The notes: generated by a model from the letters alone, not told the origin. Numbered from the stretch's first letter, positions 53,304 through 61,748 are shown. The stretch: DNA of 64,000 nt from Aquimonas sp041395245 (GCA_041395245.1 JAWLAY010000016.1:1-64000), one strand, 5' to 3'. A program made the numbers and translations.

Positions 53304-53370
53304 TTGAACCGTCCAATGGTCGATAAGATCGCCGACCGTCACGGCTGATCTGAAACGGCGGCGCATTCCT

Positions 53371-53450
53371 GATCAGCACGCCAATCAGCCAGCCGAATGT
53401 TAGCGCCTCTCGGCTTGCTGGAGACAGGTTGGGGAGAGGTGAACTACCCC
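53371..53450. repeat. Dispersed repeat family A, copy 3 (degenerate)
   Basis: Contains GATCAGCACGCCAATC, then GCCGAATGTTAGC and CCTCTC...GGGGAGAGG, in the order seen in copy 1. It lies between the methyltransferase and DUF2200 genes. Confidence 0.5.
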
Positions 53451-53523
53451 GACTACCGTGCCCGACCCCACTCCTGCAAAAGCACTTAGGGTTGTTGAAG
53501 AATCGTGCTTATCAGGTGCGTCG

Positions 53524-53871
53524 TTAGCGAAGCACCTTCTCGATAGGCTTGCCCTTGGCGAGTTCGTCTACCAGCTTGTCCAGATAGCGGATCTTGCGCA
53601 TCAGCGGGTCTTCAACCTCCTCGACGCGAACACCGCACACGACACCTTTGATCAGCGAACAGTTCGGGTGCAACTGCGGCGCCGCCGCGAAGAAGGCCTT
53701 GAAGTCGCTCTCGATCTGAATCTGCTGCCGCAACTCGACCTCGCTGTAGCCCGTGAGCCAGCAGATGACGCGATCAACCTCGTCCTGGGTTCGACCCTTG
53801 CGCGTGGCCTTCTGGACATAGAGCGGATAAACGCTCGAGAACTTGGTGGCGAAAATCCGGTGCTCGGACAT
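53524..53871 (-). CDS. DUF2200 protein
   Basis: 115 residues from ATG 53871. The DUF2200 pattern is clear: IFATKFSSVYPLYVQKATRK, CWLTGYSE (typical WLTGY), FFAAAPQLHPNCSLIKGVVC and EVEDPLMRKIRYLDKLVDEL. Function unknown; such genes are often carried on mobile or cassette-like accessory DNA. GGAG precedes the start. It lies 42 bp downstream of a membrane protein gene on the same strand. Confidence 0.85.
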   Translation of the reverse strand: MSEHRIFATKFSSVYPLYVQKATRKGRTQDEVDRVICWLTGYSEVELRQQIQIESDFKAFFAAAPQLHPNCSLIKGVVCGVRVEEVEDPLMRKIRYLDKLVDELAKGKPIEKVLR

Positions 53872-53912
53872 GGATTTCTCCGTGGGATGGCTACTGAGGC
53901 CGGAGACGCGCG

Positions 53913-54497
53913 CTACGCAGCGCCTGGAAGCGGCAACGGCTTCCAAGCGGTTTCGCGCGGCACCCAGCGTTGATGCTGCACAAAGCAGATGACGGCAAAG
54001 ACGACCTCGATAATGGCACCCGCCGTCGCCCCAGCCAAGACAGACGCCCGCAACGCAGCCAAGGAGAAACCGGCGGCGGCCAACGTCAGCCCCAAAGCCC
54101 AATACAGCCGCATGCCGTAAAGGGTGGCGAACACCAAGTAGCGACCACCGATGATCAGGAGCATCGCGGGGAAAAACAGTGTCGGCTGGCTAGCACCCAG
54201 CAAGTACGCGATGGGCAAGCAGAAGATCAGCCAGAAGGTACTGGCGCCCGCAAGAAGCCCAAGCGGATTGCCCTTCGCATGTGCGCCGCGCGCGCCCAGA
54301 AGCTTGCACAGCAGAAGTCCGAGCGGATAGATAAACATCCCACCGATCAGAAGCGTCCACATCGCCTTTTGCGGCGAAGACAAAACCGCAACGCCTGCAG
54401 CCCCGAACCACACGAGCGCCGATGCCAGAATGCCCGTGGCGCTGCTGTAGTAGCCCTGGCGCATATCGAACTGCGCATCCTTGACAGACAAATCCAC
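53913..54497 (-). CDS. Membrane protein, DUF7010-like
   Basis: 194 residues, read from GTG 54497 because AAAGGA lies 9 bases before it; an ATG at 54530 is an alternative. Short N-terminal cytoplasmic part (LSVKDAQFDMRQGYYSSATG), then six hydrophobic helices (about 20-45, 52-70, 85-105, 110-130, 135-150, 155-175). QGYYSSATGILASALVWF is typical of a small family of unknown-function membrane proteins. Part of the minus-strand accessory cluster. Confidence 0.62.
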   Translation of the reverse strand: MDLSVKDAQFDMRQGYYSSATGILASALVWFGAAGVAVLSSPQKAMWTLLIGGMFIYPLGLLLCKLLGARGAHAKGNPLGLLAGASTFWLIFCLPIAYLLGASQPTLFFPAMLLIIGGRYLVFATLYGMRLYWALGLTLAAAGFSLAALRASVLAGATAGAIIEVVFAVICFVQHQRWVPRETAWKPLPLPGAA

Positions 54498-54655
54498 GGG
54501 TACATTCCTTTGATGAGTCGTGTGCAACATACCGATCAGCGAACGGCGCGGGAAGCGGACTGGTTGGTCGACTGCACCTCCCAACGCAAGGACCAGGCCG
54601 GCTCAACTCTGCGGCGTCCTGCCGAACGATTGCGCCCTCGCGGAGAACGGCTCCG

Positions 54656-54748
54656 GACTAGCGTGATGTGCAAGCGAGCCGATGTTTATCCGCTCTCCCC
54701 TTGCGTGAAAGGGCATGGGGAGCCGGGAACCGCGCATCGCGCCAATCC
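54656..54748. repeat. Dispersed repeat family A, copy 4 (degenerate)
   Basis: GACTAGCGTGATGTGCA at the left and GCGCATCGCGCCAATC at the right, with CTCTCCCCTTGCGTGAAAGG and CATGGGGAG between. It separates two genes of the accessory stretch. Confidence 0.6.
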
Positions 54749-54782
54749 GGAGCGGCTTCTGCCAAGCCCGGCACTGCCCCGA

Positions 54783-55277
54783 CTATTCATTGGAGCGATG
54801 CCCATAACTAAGAACCCGCGTGATCAGCCAATTTCCGTTCTGATTGTTCCAAACAATGACGAAATCAGCGATGCCCTCGCATTTGCCGCTATCGAACTGA
54901 CAAAAGCGATGAGAGCCCTGCGCGATGGCGCCGAAGTCTTTGATTGGAAAAACCCTCAACGTGCCGGGAACAAGCTCGCGACGGAAATGACCGCACACAT
55001 GCTTCTCGGTGTTACCAAGCATCTCCTGCCGCGACCATGTGACGCCACCGGTATCGTGATAAAACTCCACATCCGGAGCGAAATAGCTGGCGTGTTTCCG
55101 AAGTTGCTGCGCGTCGCTGCAGTGATTGAACGCATCGAATACGGCGCCGTCCAGTGCCGAGACGGTGTCAAACAGCGATTCACCCGCATTTTCAATCGTT
55201 TGTCCTTTGGCGGGGACGGCAGCAAATGCCCCTAGCGCCGTTGCCACAATAAACAACGCAATGCGTGACATCATCAT
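54783..55277 (-). CDS. Exported SnoaL/NTF2-like (DUF4440-type) protein
   Basis: 164 residues from the first of three consecutive ATG codons at 55277, preceded by GGAGCAGG. Signal peptide at about 1-26 (ALFIVATALGAFAAVPAKG). The mature part has the NTF2-like pattern: FDAFNHCSDAQQLRKHASYF, ADVEFYHDTGGVTWSRQEML with DVEFYHDTGG typical, and ADFVIVWNNQNGNWLITRVL. Ligand or substrate unknown. Confidence 0.75.
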   Translation of the reverse strand: MMMSRIALFIVATALGAFAAVPAKGQTIENAGESLFDTVSALDGAVFDAFNHCSDAQQLRKHASYFAPDVEFYHDTGGVTWSRQEMLGNTEKHVCGHFRRELVPGTLRVFPIKDFGAIAQGSHRFCQFDSGKCEGIADFVIVWNNQNGNWLITRVLSYGHRSNE

Positions 55278-55363
55278 TTCATCCTGCTCCATGAAGTGGT
55301 TGCGCCAAGGATCAACGCACGTGCCGTTAGCGGGTCTACGCGCCACGTTCGCTGCCATCAGGC

Positions 55364-55411
55364 CTAACCGGAGAGGGGCCAAGGTGCGACGTGTGACACA
55401 TCGCGCCAATC
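55364..55411. repeat. Dispersed repeat family A, copy 5 (partial)
   Basis: GGAGAGGGGCC followed by GTGACACATCGCGCCAATC, which is an exact right end of the family A element. The left end is missing or strongly degenerate (GCCGTTAGCG at 55323). Confidence 0.6.
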
Positions 55412-55419
55412 CCGCGTCG

Positions 55420-55848
55420 TTACACATCGAGCCTTGCGCCGGCGCCAACGGCATAGAGCACGCCGAGCACCAGGCAGATGCCCGAAGACACCAACCAGAA
55501 CTTTGTGGAGTTCTCGGGGAACACGGGCCGCAGCAGCGGGAAGGCGAACGCCCGCGCCAGATAGATGAGACTGATGGTCGGCAGCGCCAAATTCGTGAGC
55601 GGCAGAGGGCGGATAAGTCCTGCTCCGGAAAAACCGTAGCCCGCCCAGATCAGCAAGAGGCTGGCGATGGCAAGCGTGATCAAGGTTGGCCTTGCCTTGC
55701 CTGCCTCTGCGGCACGCGCCATGCGCTCGCCAGCGCCCATGAATCGGTAGGCACGCGGACCGATGGCGATGCAGGCCAAATGCGCCACGGCGGCAACCAC
55801 CGTCAATGCGCCGCCGAGAACAAGCGCCCAGCTACTACCGCTCAACAT
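55420..55848 (-). CDS. Membrane protein of unknown function
   Basis: 142 residues from ATG 55848 (MLSGSSWALVLGG). Four hydrophobic helices at about 5-28, 55-75, 85-105 and 118-138, with a charged loop (RFMGAGERMARAAEAGKARP) between the first two. The pattern resembles small DUF4345/DUF2127-like proteins but I cannot assign a family. An in-frame ATG at 55881 overlaps the cupin remnant. Confidence 0.6.
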   Translation of the reverse strand: MLSGSSWALVLGGALTVVAAVAHLACIAIGPRAYRFMGAGERMARAAEAGKARPTLITLAIASLLLIWAGYGFSGAGLIRPLPLTNLALPTISLIYLARAFAFPLLRPVFPENSTKFWLVSSGICLVLGVLYAVGAGARLDV

Positions 55849-56066
55849 GCGTGCGACCCGGCGAATGAGCATCCGCTCCACCGCGTACCCGATGCGGCGC
55901 TCGCTCGGTCGGCAAGGTTGTCCTGCGTAAGGACGCCAATTCGCTGCAGCCCCGCCGCCTTGCCCAACGCGCGCACGGGGCCCATCGATTCATCGCTTTG
56001 CGGATAGACGTGGGTGTGCTCCGGCACATCGCTTGTGGTCTGGATGCAGGTGGGTCGAACGTGCAT
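55842..56066 (-). pseudogene. Truncated cupin-domain protein remnant
   Basis: The first 45 codons (HTHVYPQSDESMGPVRALGK, AGLQRIGV) match the start of cupin proteins of the pattern YPxSDE...GRxLGxAxGLxRLGVHxExLPPG. After RIGV the frame loses similarity (LTQDNLADRASAASGTRWS) and stops. An alternative frame there reads TLPTERAPHRV, similar to the next cupin motif, which suggests an indel. The remainder of the cupin is missing and the frame overlaps the next membrane protein gene. Confidence 0.5.
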
Positions 56067-56103
56067 GGGCTTTCTCGCCTTGCAGGAAGGAAATGGACTA
56101 GGC

Positions 56104-56532
56104 CTATGCGACCTCTTGGAGACACATCGCCGACGCGATGAGACAGAAATCGGGTTCGCTGATGCGGAGGTAACCGAAGCGGAACGCGGCGCCCCAGTGT
56201 TGCTTGTTTTTGATCAATGACAAGTCGTCGATCAGTGGCTTGATGGGCGCCTCGCGGCAGTTCTCGAACGCCACATCGACGCGGTACGGAATGAAGTCGG
56301 GCGACATTTCGACCTGGTAGAACTCGCCCGTGCAGACGGTGCCGATGGCGGTAAACGCCTGCAGCGCCTCACCGTCGGGATACGCCGTACGAGGCGAATA
56401 CATGACCAACCGGTCGCCCGCCTTGAGCTGCTGAACGGCAGACTTCTTGCCGTGATTCAGTTGGATGAATCCGCCGCGCACCCCGATCTGTACATGTGAT
56501 CGAGACACGACGCCTACCCAGAACTTCGCCAT
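56104..56532 (-). CDS. EVE-domain (PUA/YTH-like) protein
   Basis: 142 residues covering a whole EVE domain: KFWVGVVSRSHVQIGVRGGF at the start, KAGDRLVMYSPRTAYPDGEA, FTAIGTVCTGEFYQVEM and a C-terminal FRFGYLRISEPDFCLIASAM. EVE domains bind modified bases in DNA or RNA and are enriched next to defence and cassette genes. A perfect 12-bp hairpin lies 45 bp upstream of the start. Confidence 0.85.
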   Translation of the reverse strand: MAKFWVGVVSRSHVQIGVRGGFIQLNHGKKSAVQQLKAGDRLVMYSPRTAYPDGEALQAFTAIGTVCTGEFYQVEMSPDFIPYRVDVAFENCREAPIKPLIDDLSLIKNKQHWGAAFRFGYLRISEPDFCLIASAMCLQEVA

Positions 56533-56893
56533 GACCGTCCTCGCTTGCCGTAATGATGGGCAGCGAGGCTAGCCGGGCGCTGCTGACAACGTGGTGTCAG
56601 CAGCGCGGTTGCTCTACGGAAAGCGCTTTAGGCAAGAGATCGCCAGGAACCGCGACCCGATAAAACACCCCACCAACGCAGGGCGAGCACGACAACGGTC
56701 TGTTTCGCTGCGGGAAGGTGCTAGAAGTCTGAATTCACCCGTCGGCGCGGCGCTATCACGCCAGTCCGTGGTGAACGATGGGCTGGACACGCGCGATGCG
56801 TCAGCGACGCGAACGGGTGCCGACTGCCCTTGCGGCTTGGACACAGACGCGCCACGCAACGCGTAAATCCGGTGATGGGTTGCGCGCCATTAC
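56533..56893. other. Intergenic region with perfect 12-bp hairpin
   Basis: No credible gene. GCGCTGCTGACA-ACGTGG-TGTCAGCAGCGC lies at 56577-56606, upstream of the EVE gene on its strand. The remainder shows no recognisable feature. Confidence 0.55.
56577..56606. repeat. Hairpin GCGCTGCTGACA / TGTCAGCAGCGC
   Basis: Twelve perfect base pairs around a 6-base centre (ACGTGG), 45 bp before the EVE gene start. It could be an operator, a leader hairpin of the EVE mRNA or a recombination site. Confidence 0.6.
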
Positions 56894-57331
56894 TCAGCCG
56901 CCCGCAGCCGCCTGCCGCAACTGCTGAAACACACCAAGACGGTCGGTGATCTGCCAATGCCCGGTGAGTCGGTCACGGTCGAAGTAGTAAACCGTCGCGC
57001 CAGACATCTTTACCCGCTGGCCGGTAGCGGGAAATCCGGGAATATCCCCCTGATGCGTCGCCGACCAAAACCAAGTCATTACCACCGCATCCCCATCTTC
57101 AAACAGCCCTTGAATATCGAAGCACTGGTCTGGAAATGCCGTACGCAAGATCTTGACGCGCTCCTTGTAGCCAGCGAGATCAAGTTCGCGTCCTTCCCAC
57201 GGGTCACCCGGGTCGTGGCGAATGGTGTATTTGGCGGCGATATAGTTATCCGACGCATCAATATTGCCTTCACTCCACACATCACGAGTGAACTGCGTGA
57301 GGATCTCTTTTGCATTACTTGCTATAGACAC
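56894..57331 (-). CDS. SnoaL-like ester cyclase family protein
   Basis: 145 residues from GTG 57331, with AAGGAG eight bases upstream. SnoaL-like NTF2 fold: NYIAAKYTIRHDPGDPWEGR, LAGYKERVKILRTAFPDQCF, FEDGDAVVMTWFWSATHQGD, FPATGQRVKMSGATVYYFDR and WQITDRLGVFQQL. The last two blocks are the hallmark of SnoaL-like cyclases. Substrate unknown. Confidence 0.85.
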   Translation of the reverse strand: MSIASNAKEILTQFTRDVWSEGNIDASDNYIAAKYTIRHDPGDPWEGRELDLAGYKERVKILRTAFPDQCFDIQGLFEDGDAVVMTWFWSATHQGDIPGFPATGQRVKMSGATVYYFDRDRLTGHWQITDRLGVFQQLRQAAAGG

Positions 57332-57787
57332 GTTTGATACTCCTTATTCTATGGATTGTGCGTTTTTAGATGTGATTGGCGCGGCGCGTCAACTTCGCAA
57401 ACGCTGGCCAGTCTCCCTTGCGAGAGACGGATTAGATAGAGGGGATGTTAACGCATCGAGCGAACAAGATACACGAACGAACAACTGCGGCTCGCCAGAA
57501 AAATGGCGCACGTTGAAACATCAACTTGACCACAAGTGGAAAGTCTTCGGTCAATTAAATGCTAAATTCAATTCTCAATTGACGAACGAATCGCTTGCGT
57601 GACATTCATAAAAAGCCGTTGTTTCACACGACAACATGACCTGGTATCGTCTCGCCGCCCTTTTTATCTGGTCGACTACAACACAAATTATTAGAGATAA
57701 TCCTTAAGCGCGATTCGATATAAAGAACTACAAACTCGCTTGTAAACGACACATTGGGAAATTTTTTGGTAGGTCGTTGTAGAACAA
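57332..57787. other. AT-richer intergenic region with degenerate family A repeat
   Basis: No credible gene. A degenerate repeat copy lies at 57374-57430. The stretch after 57500 is distinctly AT-rich compared with the core genes, in line with acquired DNA. Confidence 0.5.
57374..57430. repeat. Dispersed repeat family A, copy 6 (degenerate)
   Basis: Starts GATTGGCGCGGCGCG and contains the paired core TCTCCC-TTGC-GAGAGA (57412-57427). Right terminal repeat not recognised. Confidence 0.45.
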
Positions 57788-58207
57788 CTAAGTCGCCGAA
57801 AAATACGGTAGAGCAAAGGTAAAAAACAACCATGCCGCAAGCACCCATGCAGCGAAGGCGACCGCACCAGCGACCTTGTGACGTTTTACTTCCTCAGGTG
57901 CTGCAAGCCGCTGCTGCCATTGCTGCGCAAGTCTGAGCTGCCAGGCGAAGAAACCGAATGCAGCCAAGCTAACAACCGCCGCACTGAGTAGAAAAGGGTG
58001 AGCGCTTGGCAGGAACCCTATGAGATAGCCTCCATGGTTCGGGAGGGCAGCCTCCCAGTTAACGGGTATCACTACGCCAGTGGCCCGGATCGCCTCGGCT
58101 GGTTGCGACGCTGCGAAAGCAATAACGAGGTAGAAACTCGCAAACAGCGGCACCGCCAGAAGCGGCTCCAAAATATAAACTATCGGGAAAGGGAGACGTT
58201 TGAACAT
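57788..58207 (-). CDS. Membrane protein of unknown function
   Basis: 139 residues. Three hydrophobic helices: about 8-33 (VYILEPLLAVPLFASFYLVI), 72-92 (FLLSAAVVSLAAFGFFAW) and 113-135 (AVAFAAWVLAAWLFFTFALP). A periplasmic loop (TGVVIPVNWEAALPNHGGYL) lies between the first two. GGAGG precedes the start. No family recognised. Confidence 0.62.
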   Translation of the reverse strand: MFKRLPFPIVYILEPLLAVPLFASFYLVIAFAASQPAEAIRATGVVIPVNWEAALPNHGGYLIGFLPSAHPFLLSAAVVSLAAFGFFAWQLRLAQQWQQRLAAPEEVKRHKVAGAVAFAAWVLAAWLFFTFALPYFSAT

Positions 58208-58590
58208 AGATCGCGTGCTGCCTCCAGTTGCTTAAGTGGACGCCGAAGATCGATGCAACTTTCCTCGACGTGTTTTCAGCGGGATGCGCGCTGATAACCG
58301 CGCCAGTCTAGGGGAGATAGAAGATGCTGATAAAAGCAACAAGGGGCATGAAGGAAAAAAGAAAATTTGGGAAAGGAATTGTAATTCTACATCGACTTCC
58401 GAAACACCTAACGTGTACCCCGAGATGTCTAAACGCAGGGGCAAGACATGCCTCGATGCCACTAAAATGCATGTAGCAAAAACCCCGATGCCCAATTTGC
58501 TCTAAGTCCCGAAGTTCCGGGAGGAACTTTGTTGGCCCTCTTGACGCGAGCGCCGCAATGGTGACCACCGATTTTTATACTCAACATGAA
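58208..58590. other. Gene-free AT-richer region with hairpin
   Basis: No credible gene. AAGTTCC-GGGA-GGAACTT at 58512-58529 is a perfect hairpin. The rest (58340-58500) is A-rich, consistent with acquired DNA. Confidence 0.45.
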
Positions 58591-59193
58591 TCACAAGCCA
58601 TCTAGAAGCTGATCTGCCAACATGTTCGCGACTTGCACGTAAGCGCCTCGCAGCGCATCAGGGTTATCCAGCCATTGATCGAGCTTCCGAATTGGCAAAT
58701 CGGTGGTCGCGCCACCCACTCCCGCAAGCTTGCTCCAGATTACCTTGCCGCTCTCATCCACCAAGGTCACTCGAACCGTGGCAGTGGGTCTCATGTTATT
58801 TGCCATCCCCCAACCCTTGCCAAGTCCATACTGCTCAACACTCAGGGTCATATGAAACGCGGAAGATTCCTGCAATTTTGAACCCAAAGAAGATCCTTGC
58901 AGTCGTTCGGAAAACTGCGCGTAGAATATATGAGGAAAATCGATCCCTTCCTGACGCAGAAACTTGGTCAGTATTGTTGCCTCATCGTCGTCTGCCGAAG
59001 CGATCAATGCTCCCACCAATCCGTTCGCTTTGAAATTCGACGCACGGCCATGATAGATCGCCGTATCCGGCGCCTCCACGTCCGGCTCCAAGCGAAATGA
59101 CTGCACCCTTTCAGAAACCGGTGTGGTTGTCGCACACCCAGACAACGCAAGTATCGTCGAAATTACCAGTGATGCGAAGATCGTTGTTTTCAT
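58591..59193 (-). CDS. Lipoprotein of unknown function
   Basis: 200 residues from ATG 59193 (MKTTIFASLVISTILALSGC). A lipobox LALSGC with Cys at residue 20 marks an outer-membrane lipoprotein. The mature region (YHGRASNFKANGLVGALIAS, LRVTLVDESGKVIWSKLAGV) resembles small proteins that assemble at the outer membrane, but I recognise no named family. Codon use is less GC-rich than that of the core genes. The downstream end borders the gene-free stretch. Confidence 0.68.
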   Translation of the reverse strand: MKTTIFASLVISTILALSGCATTTPVSERVQSFRLEPDVEAPDTAIYHGRASNFKANGLVGALIASADDDEATILTKFLRQEGIDFPHIFYAQFSERLQGSSLGSKLQESSAFHMTLSVEQYGLGKGWGMANNMRPTATVRVTLVDESGKVIWSKLAGVGGATTDLPIRKLDQWLDNPDALRGAYVQVANMLADQLLDGL

Positions 59194-59615
59194 GATTTCC
59201 AATACTTTAGTCTTTCTGCACGCTTCGTTTTCAGTCCAACCCCAAGCGCAGAGGAACCTGGAGTCATATTGTTTTACGCCCCGCCCCAAAGCTCCTACCA
59301 AGCAGCCTAGAAAAGGCTAAATGCAGGGTGGACATGCGTCTATGTCACCCAAAAACTAGTGGAGAAAACCCGGGGAACTTATGCGTGCTTGCATCTGATG
59401 CGCGCTTCGTCACTCGTTCCGGAGGCAGTCGCGTGGATTGTGCGGGTTGGAGTCGACCTTACCAAGAATAGGTTTGCCATGCACATCCACCAAAAATGTA
59501 AAGTCTCGCGTTGACGCCAGATTCGCGTCTTTACTGTGTGGCGAATTACCAAAAAATAGTATTCGGCGTCGCGGATAGCCGGCGCAACAATGATAGCCTG
59601 ATCCTGGCTACGCAA
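59194..59615. other. Region holding a possible transposase remnant
   Basis: No intact gene. A possible IS110-type N-terminal fragment lies at 59434-59532 (plus). AGCCT-AGAAA-AGGCT at 59306-59320 is a small hairpin. Otherwise AT-richer with no recognisable feature. Confidence 0.45.
59434..59532 (+). pseudogene. Possible IS110-family transposase N-terminal remnant
   Basis: Reading the frame through 59446 gives VGVDLTKNRFAMHIHQKCKV before a TGA. This matches the N-terminal motif of IS110 DEDD transposases (VGVDLAKNxFxVHxxDxxGKV), with the first catalytic Asp. Nothing further of the transposase is visible. The match covers only about 20 residues, so confidence is modest. Confidence 0.4.
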
Positions 59616-59999
59616 TCATCGCTTCGCCGCGACAGTCCGTCTTAGAAGAAAAAACAGTACCAAGATAGTAGAGTTGATCAGAATTGGGATTGGCCACCTA
59701 TAGCTTCCAAACCACGCATATAATTCCGTTGCCAATACAATACTTGTGGGAACAAGAATTGGCCACCAGCGAAGATCGTTCCGCAACCAAACGCGGTAGG
59801 CGCCATGCGCATAAAGCAACCCGATCAGCAAAATGTAAGTCGCCATAGCAGGCGAAATAAGAAATAGAAAGACGCCACTCCATATGTTTGAAAAGCTGGA
59901 ATATGCCAACAAACCAGCAACTCCCGTTGATAAATTTCTGATACGCTCTTCTATGATTCGCTTTCGAGACCTGGCGGCAATTTCTTCTCGCCGATTCAT
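59616..59999 (-). CDS. Membrane protein of unknown function
   Basis: 127 residues from ATG 59999 (MNRREEIAARSRKRIIEERI); an ATG at 60023 is also possible. A charged N-terminal helix is followed by four hydrophobic segments (about 25-45, 47-68, 78-95 and 100-120). The N-terminal part (RIRNLSTGVAGLLAYSSF) is like 2TM-type small proteins but I cannot assign a family. Codon use is AT-richer than that of core genes. Confidence 0.55.
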   Translation of the reverse strand: MNRREEIAARSRKRIIEERIRNLSTGVAGLLAYSSFSNIWSGVFLFLISPAMATYILLIGLLYAHGAYRVWLRNDLRWWPILVPTSIVLATELYAWFGSYRWPIPILINSTILVLFFLLRRTVAAKR

Positions 60000-60200
60000 T
60001 GACTCATCACCGTCCAAAATCATTCTCCACTACAAGACAGCTCAATACGAAACTCAAATTTGCAACCGGAGTATCATCACATACATGCACCCGGCACTTC
60101 AACGCTCCCAAGCGCCACGCATCACGCCCGGAAATTGCCATATTTACCTTGAAGTATCGAAAGCTACTTCGCCACGCGGCGGCAGATGGGGTGAGTTTCG

Positions 60201-60290
60201 ATGAGTGCTTTTCTGGCAACAAGTGCGTTGGCCGTGATGTGGATTGCGTCGAGCTCGGTGACGCACGAGCCTGTGCGTCTCAGGACCTGA
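60201..60290 (+). other. Signal-peptide start of alpha/beta hydrolase in another frame
   Basis: ATG 60201, with GGGGTGAG before it, encodes MSAFLATSALAVMWIASSSV, a typical export signal, then stops at TGA 60288-60290. The hydrolase continues one base off (PDSAFREVPLWPE from about 60280). The pair is most easily explained by a one-base indel between about 60250 and 60280. Confidence 0.6.
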
Positions 60291-60306
60291 TTCGGCGTTT
60301 CGCGAG

Positions 60307-61152
60307 GTGCCGCTGTGGCCCGAGGATTCCGAGGTGTTGCAACAGGGAATTCGCGTGCTTGCTGACCTCCCAGGCGCCATCACGCATCCGTCCATGCTGA
60401 TCTACTCGCCGCGCACTTCAAACACGGGAACCGCAGTGCTGGTGTTTCCCGGCGGCGGATACAAGGCCGTAGCAGTGGGGCCACAAAGCACCATTGGCCT
60501 CCATGGACGCGATGTTTGCCGGTGGCTGACCGATGCCGGCGTGACCTGTGTGTTGGTCAACTATCGCGTGCCAAACACCGGCTGCAACTGGAACCCCGTA
60601 ACGCGCCAACACGATACGCCTGAGATTCCGATGGCGCTGCAGGATGCGCAGCGTGCGATGTCGATTGTTCGCTATCGCGCCGAAGCGTTCGGCATCGATC
60701 CCAACAAGGTAGGCGTGCTGGGATTTTCTGCGGGAGGCAACTTGGCCGTGTTGTCGAGCACGGCTTTTGCGCGCCGCCGCTATGTCCCGATTGACGCCAT
60801 CGACCAGATGAATCTGCGGCCCGATTTTGCGATCCCCGTTTATCCCGGCCACATGACGATGGAACACAAGAATCAGTTGCCACGCGAACTCGCAGCACAG
60901 GTACTGAATAGCGACATCGAGGTTTCGCCCGCCATCCCGCCGACCCTGCTGGTCCACGCCAAGGACGACCCCATTGATCCCGTGCATTACTCGACGGTGT
61001 ACGCGCGGGAACTGAAGCAGGCTGGCGTCAACGTGCAACTGAATCTCTATACGCACGGCGGACATGCGTTTGGCGTCCGCAAACAGGGGACCGAATCGGA
61101 TCAGTGGCCGGCGGACGCACTGCGCTGGCTGGCAGCCATCGGGATGCTCTGA
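60307..61152 (+). CDS. Alpha/beta hydrolase (esterase-like), probably frameshifted at its N-terminus
   Basis: 281 residues from GTG 60307, the only in-frame start, without a ribosome binding site. The oxyanion-hole motif is VLVFPGGGYKAVAVG (HGGG variant PGGG, about residue 48), the nucleophile elbow is GVLGFSAGGNLA (GFSAG, about 145), the acid lies in HAKDDPIDPVHYS and the His in THGGHAFGVRK. These features identify an acetyl-xylan-esterase-like exported hydrolase (BD-FAE/Aes type). The missing N-terminal export signal is encoded in another frame at 60201. Confidence 0.78.
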   Translation: MPLWPEDSEVLQQGIRVLADLPGAITHPSMLIYSPRTSNTGTAVLVFPGGGYKAVAVGPQSTIGLHGRDVCRWLTDAGVTCVLVNYRVPNTGCNWNPVTRQHDTPEIPMALQDAQRAMSIVRYRAEAFGIDPNKVGVLGFSAGGNLAVLSSTAFARRRYVPIDAIDQMNLRPDFAIPVYPGHMTMEHKNQLPRELAAQVLNSDIEVSPAIPPTLLVHAKDDPIDPVHYSTVYARELKQAGVNVQLNLYTHGGHAFGVRKQGTESDQWPADALRWLAAIGML

Positions 61153-61320
61153 AACACAACTGAGAACGTGCGCTTCAGCCGCTGTTGAAGATCACTCTCG
61201 TCTTGGGGCAAAGCCTTGTTTTGACGCTTGATCTAACGCTAGACCCTGGGCGCAGTGTTTCTCTACCTGGTCCCGTCAGCAAGTGACCCCGGCTGCGCCT
61301 GGCGCATGGCAGGACCTCTG

Positions 61321-61713
61321 CTACGCGGGTTGAATTAGGTCCCACTGATTTCCATAGAGGTCTTGGAAGACCGCGACCGTGCCATAGCTTTCTGTCTTTG
61401 GCTCTCGAATGAATAGGACGCCTCTGGACTTGAAGGCGTTGAAATCGCGCGAGAAGTCGTCCGTATAAAGGAAAAGAAAGACTCTGCCACCTGTTTGGTC
61501 ACCCACTCGGCTGAGCTGAGCCTCGTTCGTGGCGCGTGCCAACAAGATCGCGGACTCGCGTGCGCCTGGTGGTGAGACGACGACCCAGCGCTTGTCTTGC
61601 GCCGGTTGGTACGTGTCCTCAACAAGCGTAAAGCCAAGCTTTTCGACATAGAAGGCAATTGCCTCGTCATAGTCGCGAACCACGAGTGAAACGAGACCAA
61701 GATAAGCGGGCAT
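61321..61713 (-). CDS. VOC/glyoxalase-family protein
   Basis: 130 residues from ATG 61713. One vicinal-oxygen-chelate unit pair: LGLVSLVVRDYDEAIAFYVE and LGFTLVEDTYQPAQDKRWVV, then GGRVFLFLYTDDFSRDFNAF and the C-terminal YGTVAVFQDLYGNQWDLIQP with FQDLYGNxWDLIQ, the metal-ligand Glu replaced by Asp-Leu near the end. Substrate unknown; such genes are common cassette cargo. Frame is open upstream to 61770 without similarity. Confidence 0.85.
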   Translation of the reverse strand: MPAYLGLVSLVVRDYDEAIAFYVEKLGFTLVEDTYQPAQDKRWVVVSPPGARESAILLARATNEAQLSRVGDQTGGRVFLFLYTDDFSRDFNAFKSRGVLFIREPKTESYGTVAVFQDLYGNQWDLIQPA

Positions 61714-61748
61714 AACGATGTGCTCGAATCGGAAAGACGATGTTTTTT

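Noticed and set aside
53390..55420. GTTAGC and CCTAAC boxes resembling integron attC core sites
   Set aside because: The boxes do not occur in the required RYYYAAC ... GTTRRRY order with paired arms around one gene each, and GTTAGCC is a fixed part of repeat family A. No integrase is in the window. A covariance search could still change this.
56591..56866. 91-codon open frame on the plus strand
   Set aside because: Arg/Ser-rich with no signal or domain, and overlaps a hairpin; likely non-coding.
57264..57602. 112-codon open frame on the plus strand
   Set aside because: Overlaps the start of the SnoaL-like gene and a degenerate repeat; no ribosome site or domain.
59379..59615. 78-codon open frame on the minus strand
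   Set aside because: No domain, no ribosome site; the opposite strand has a better-supported transposase-like fragment.
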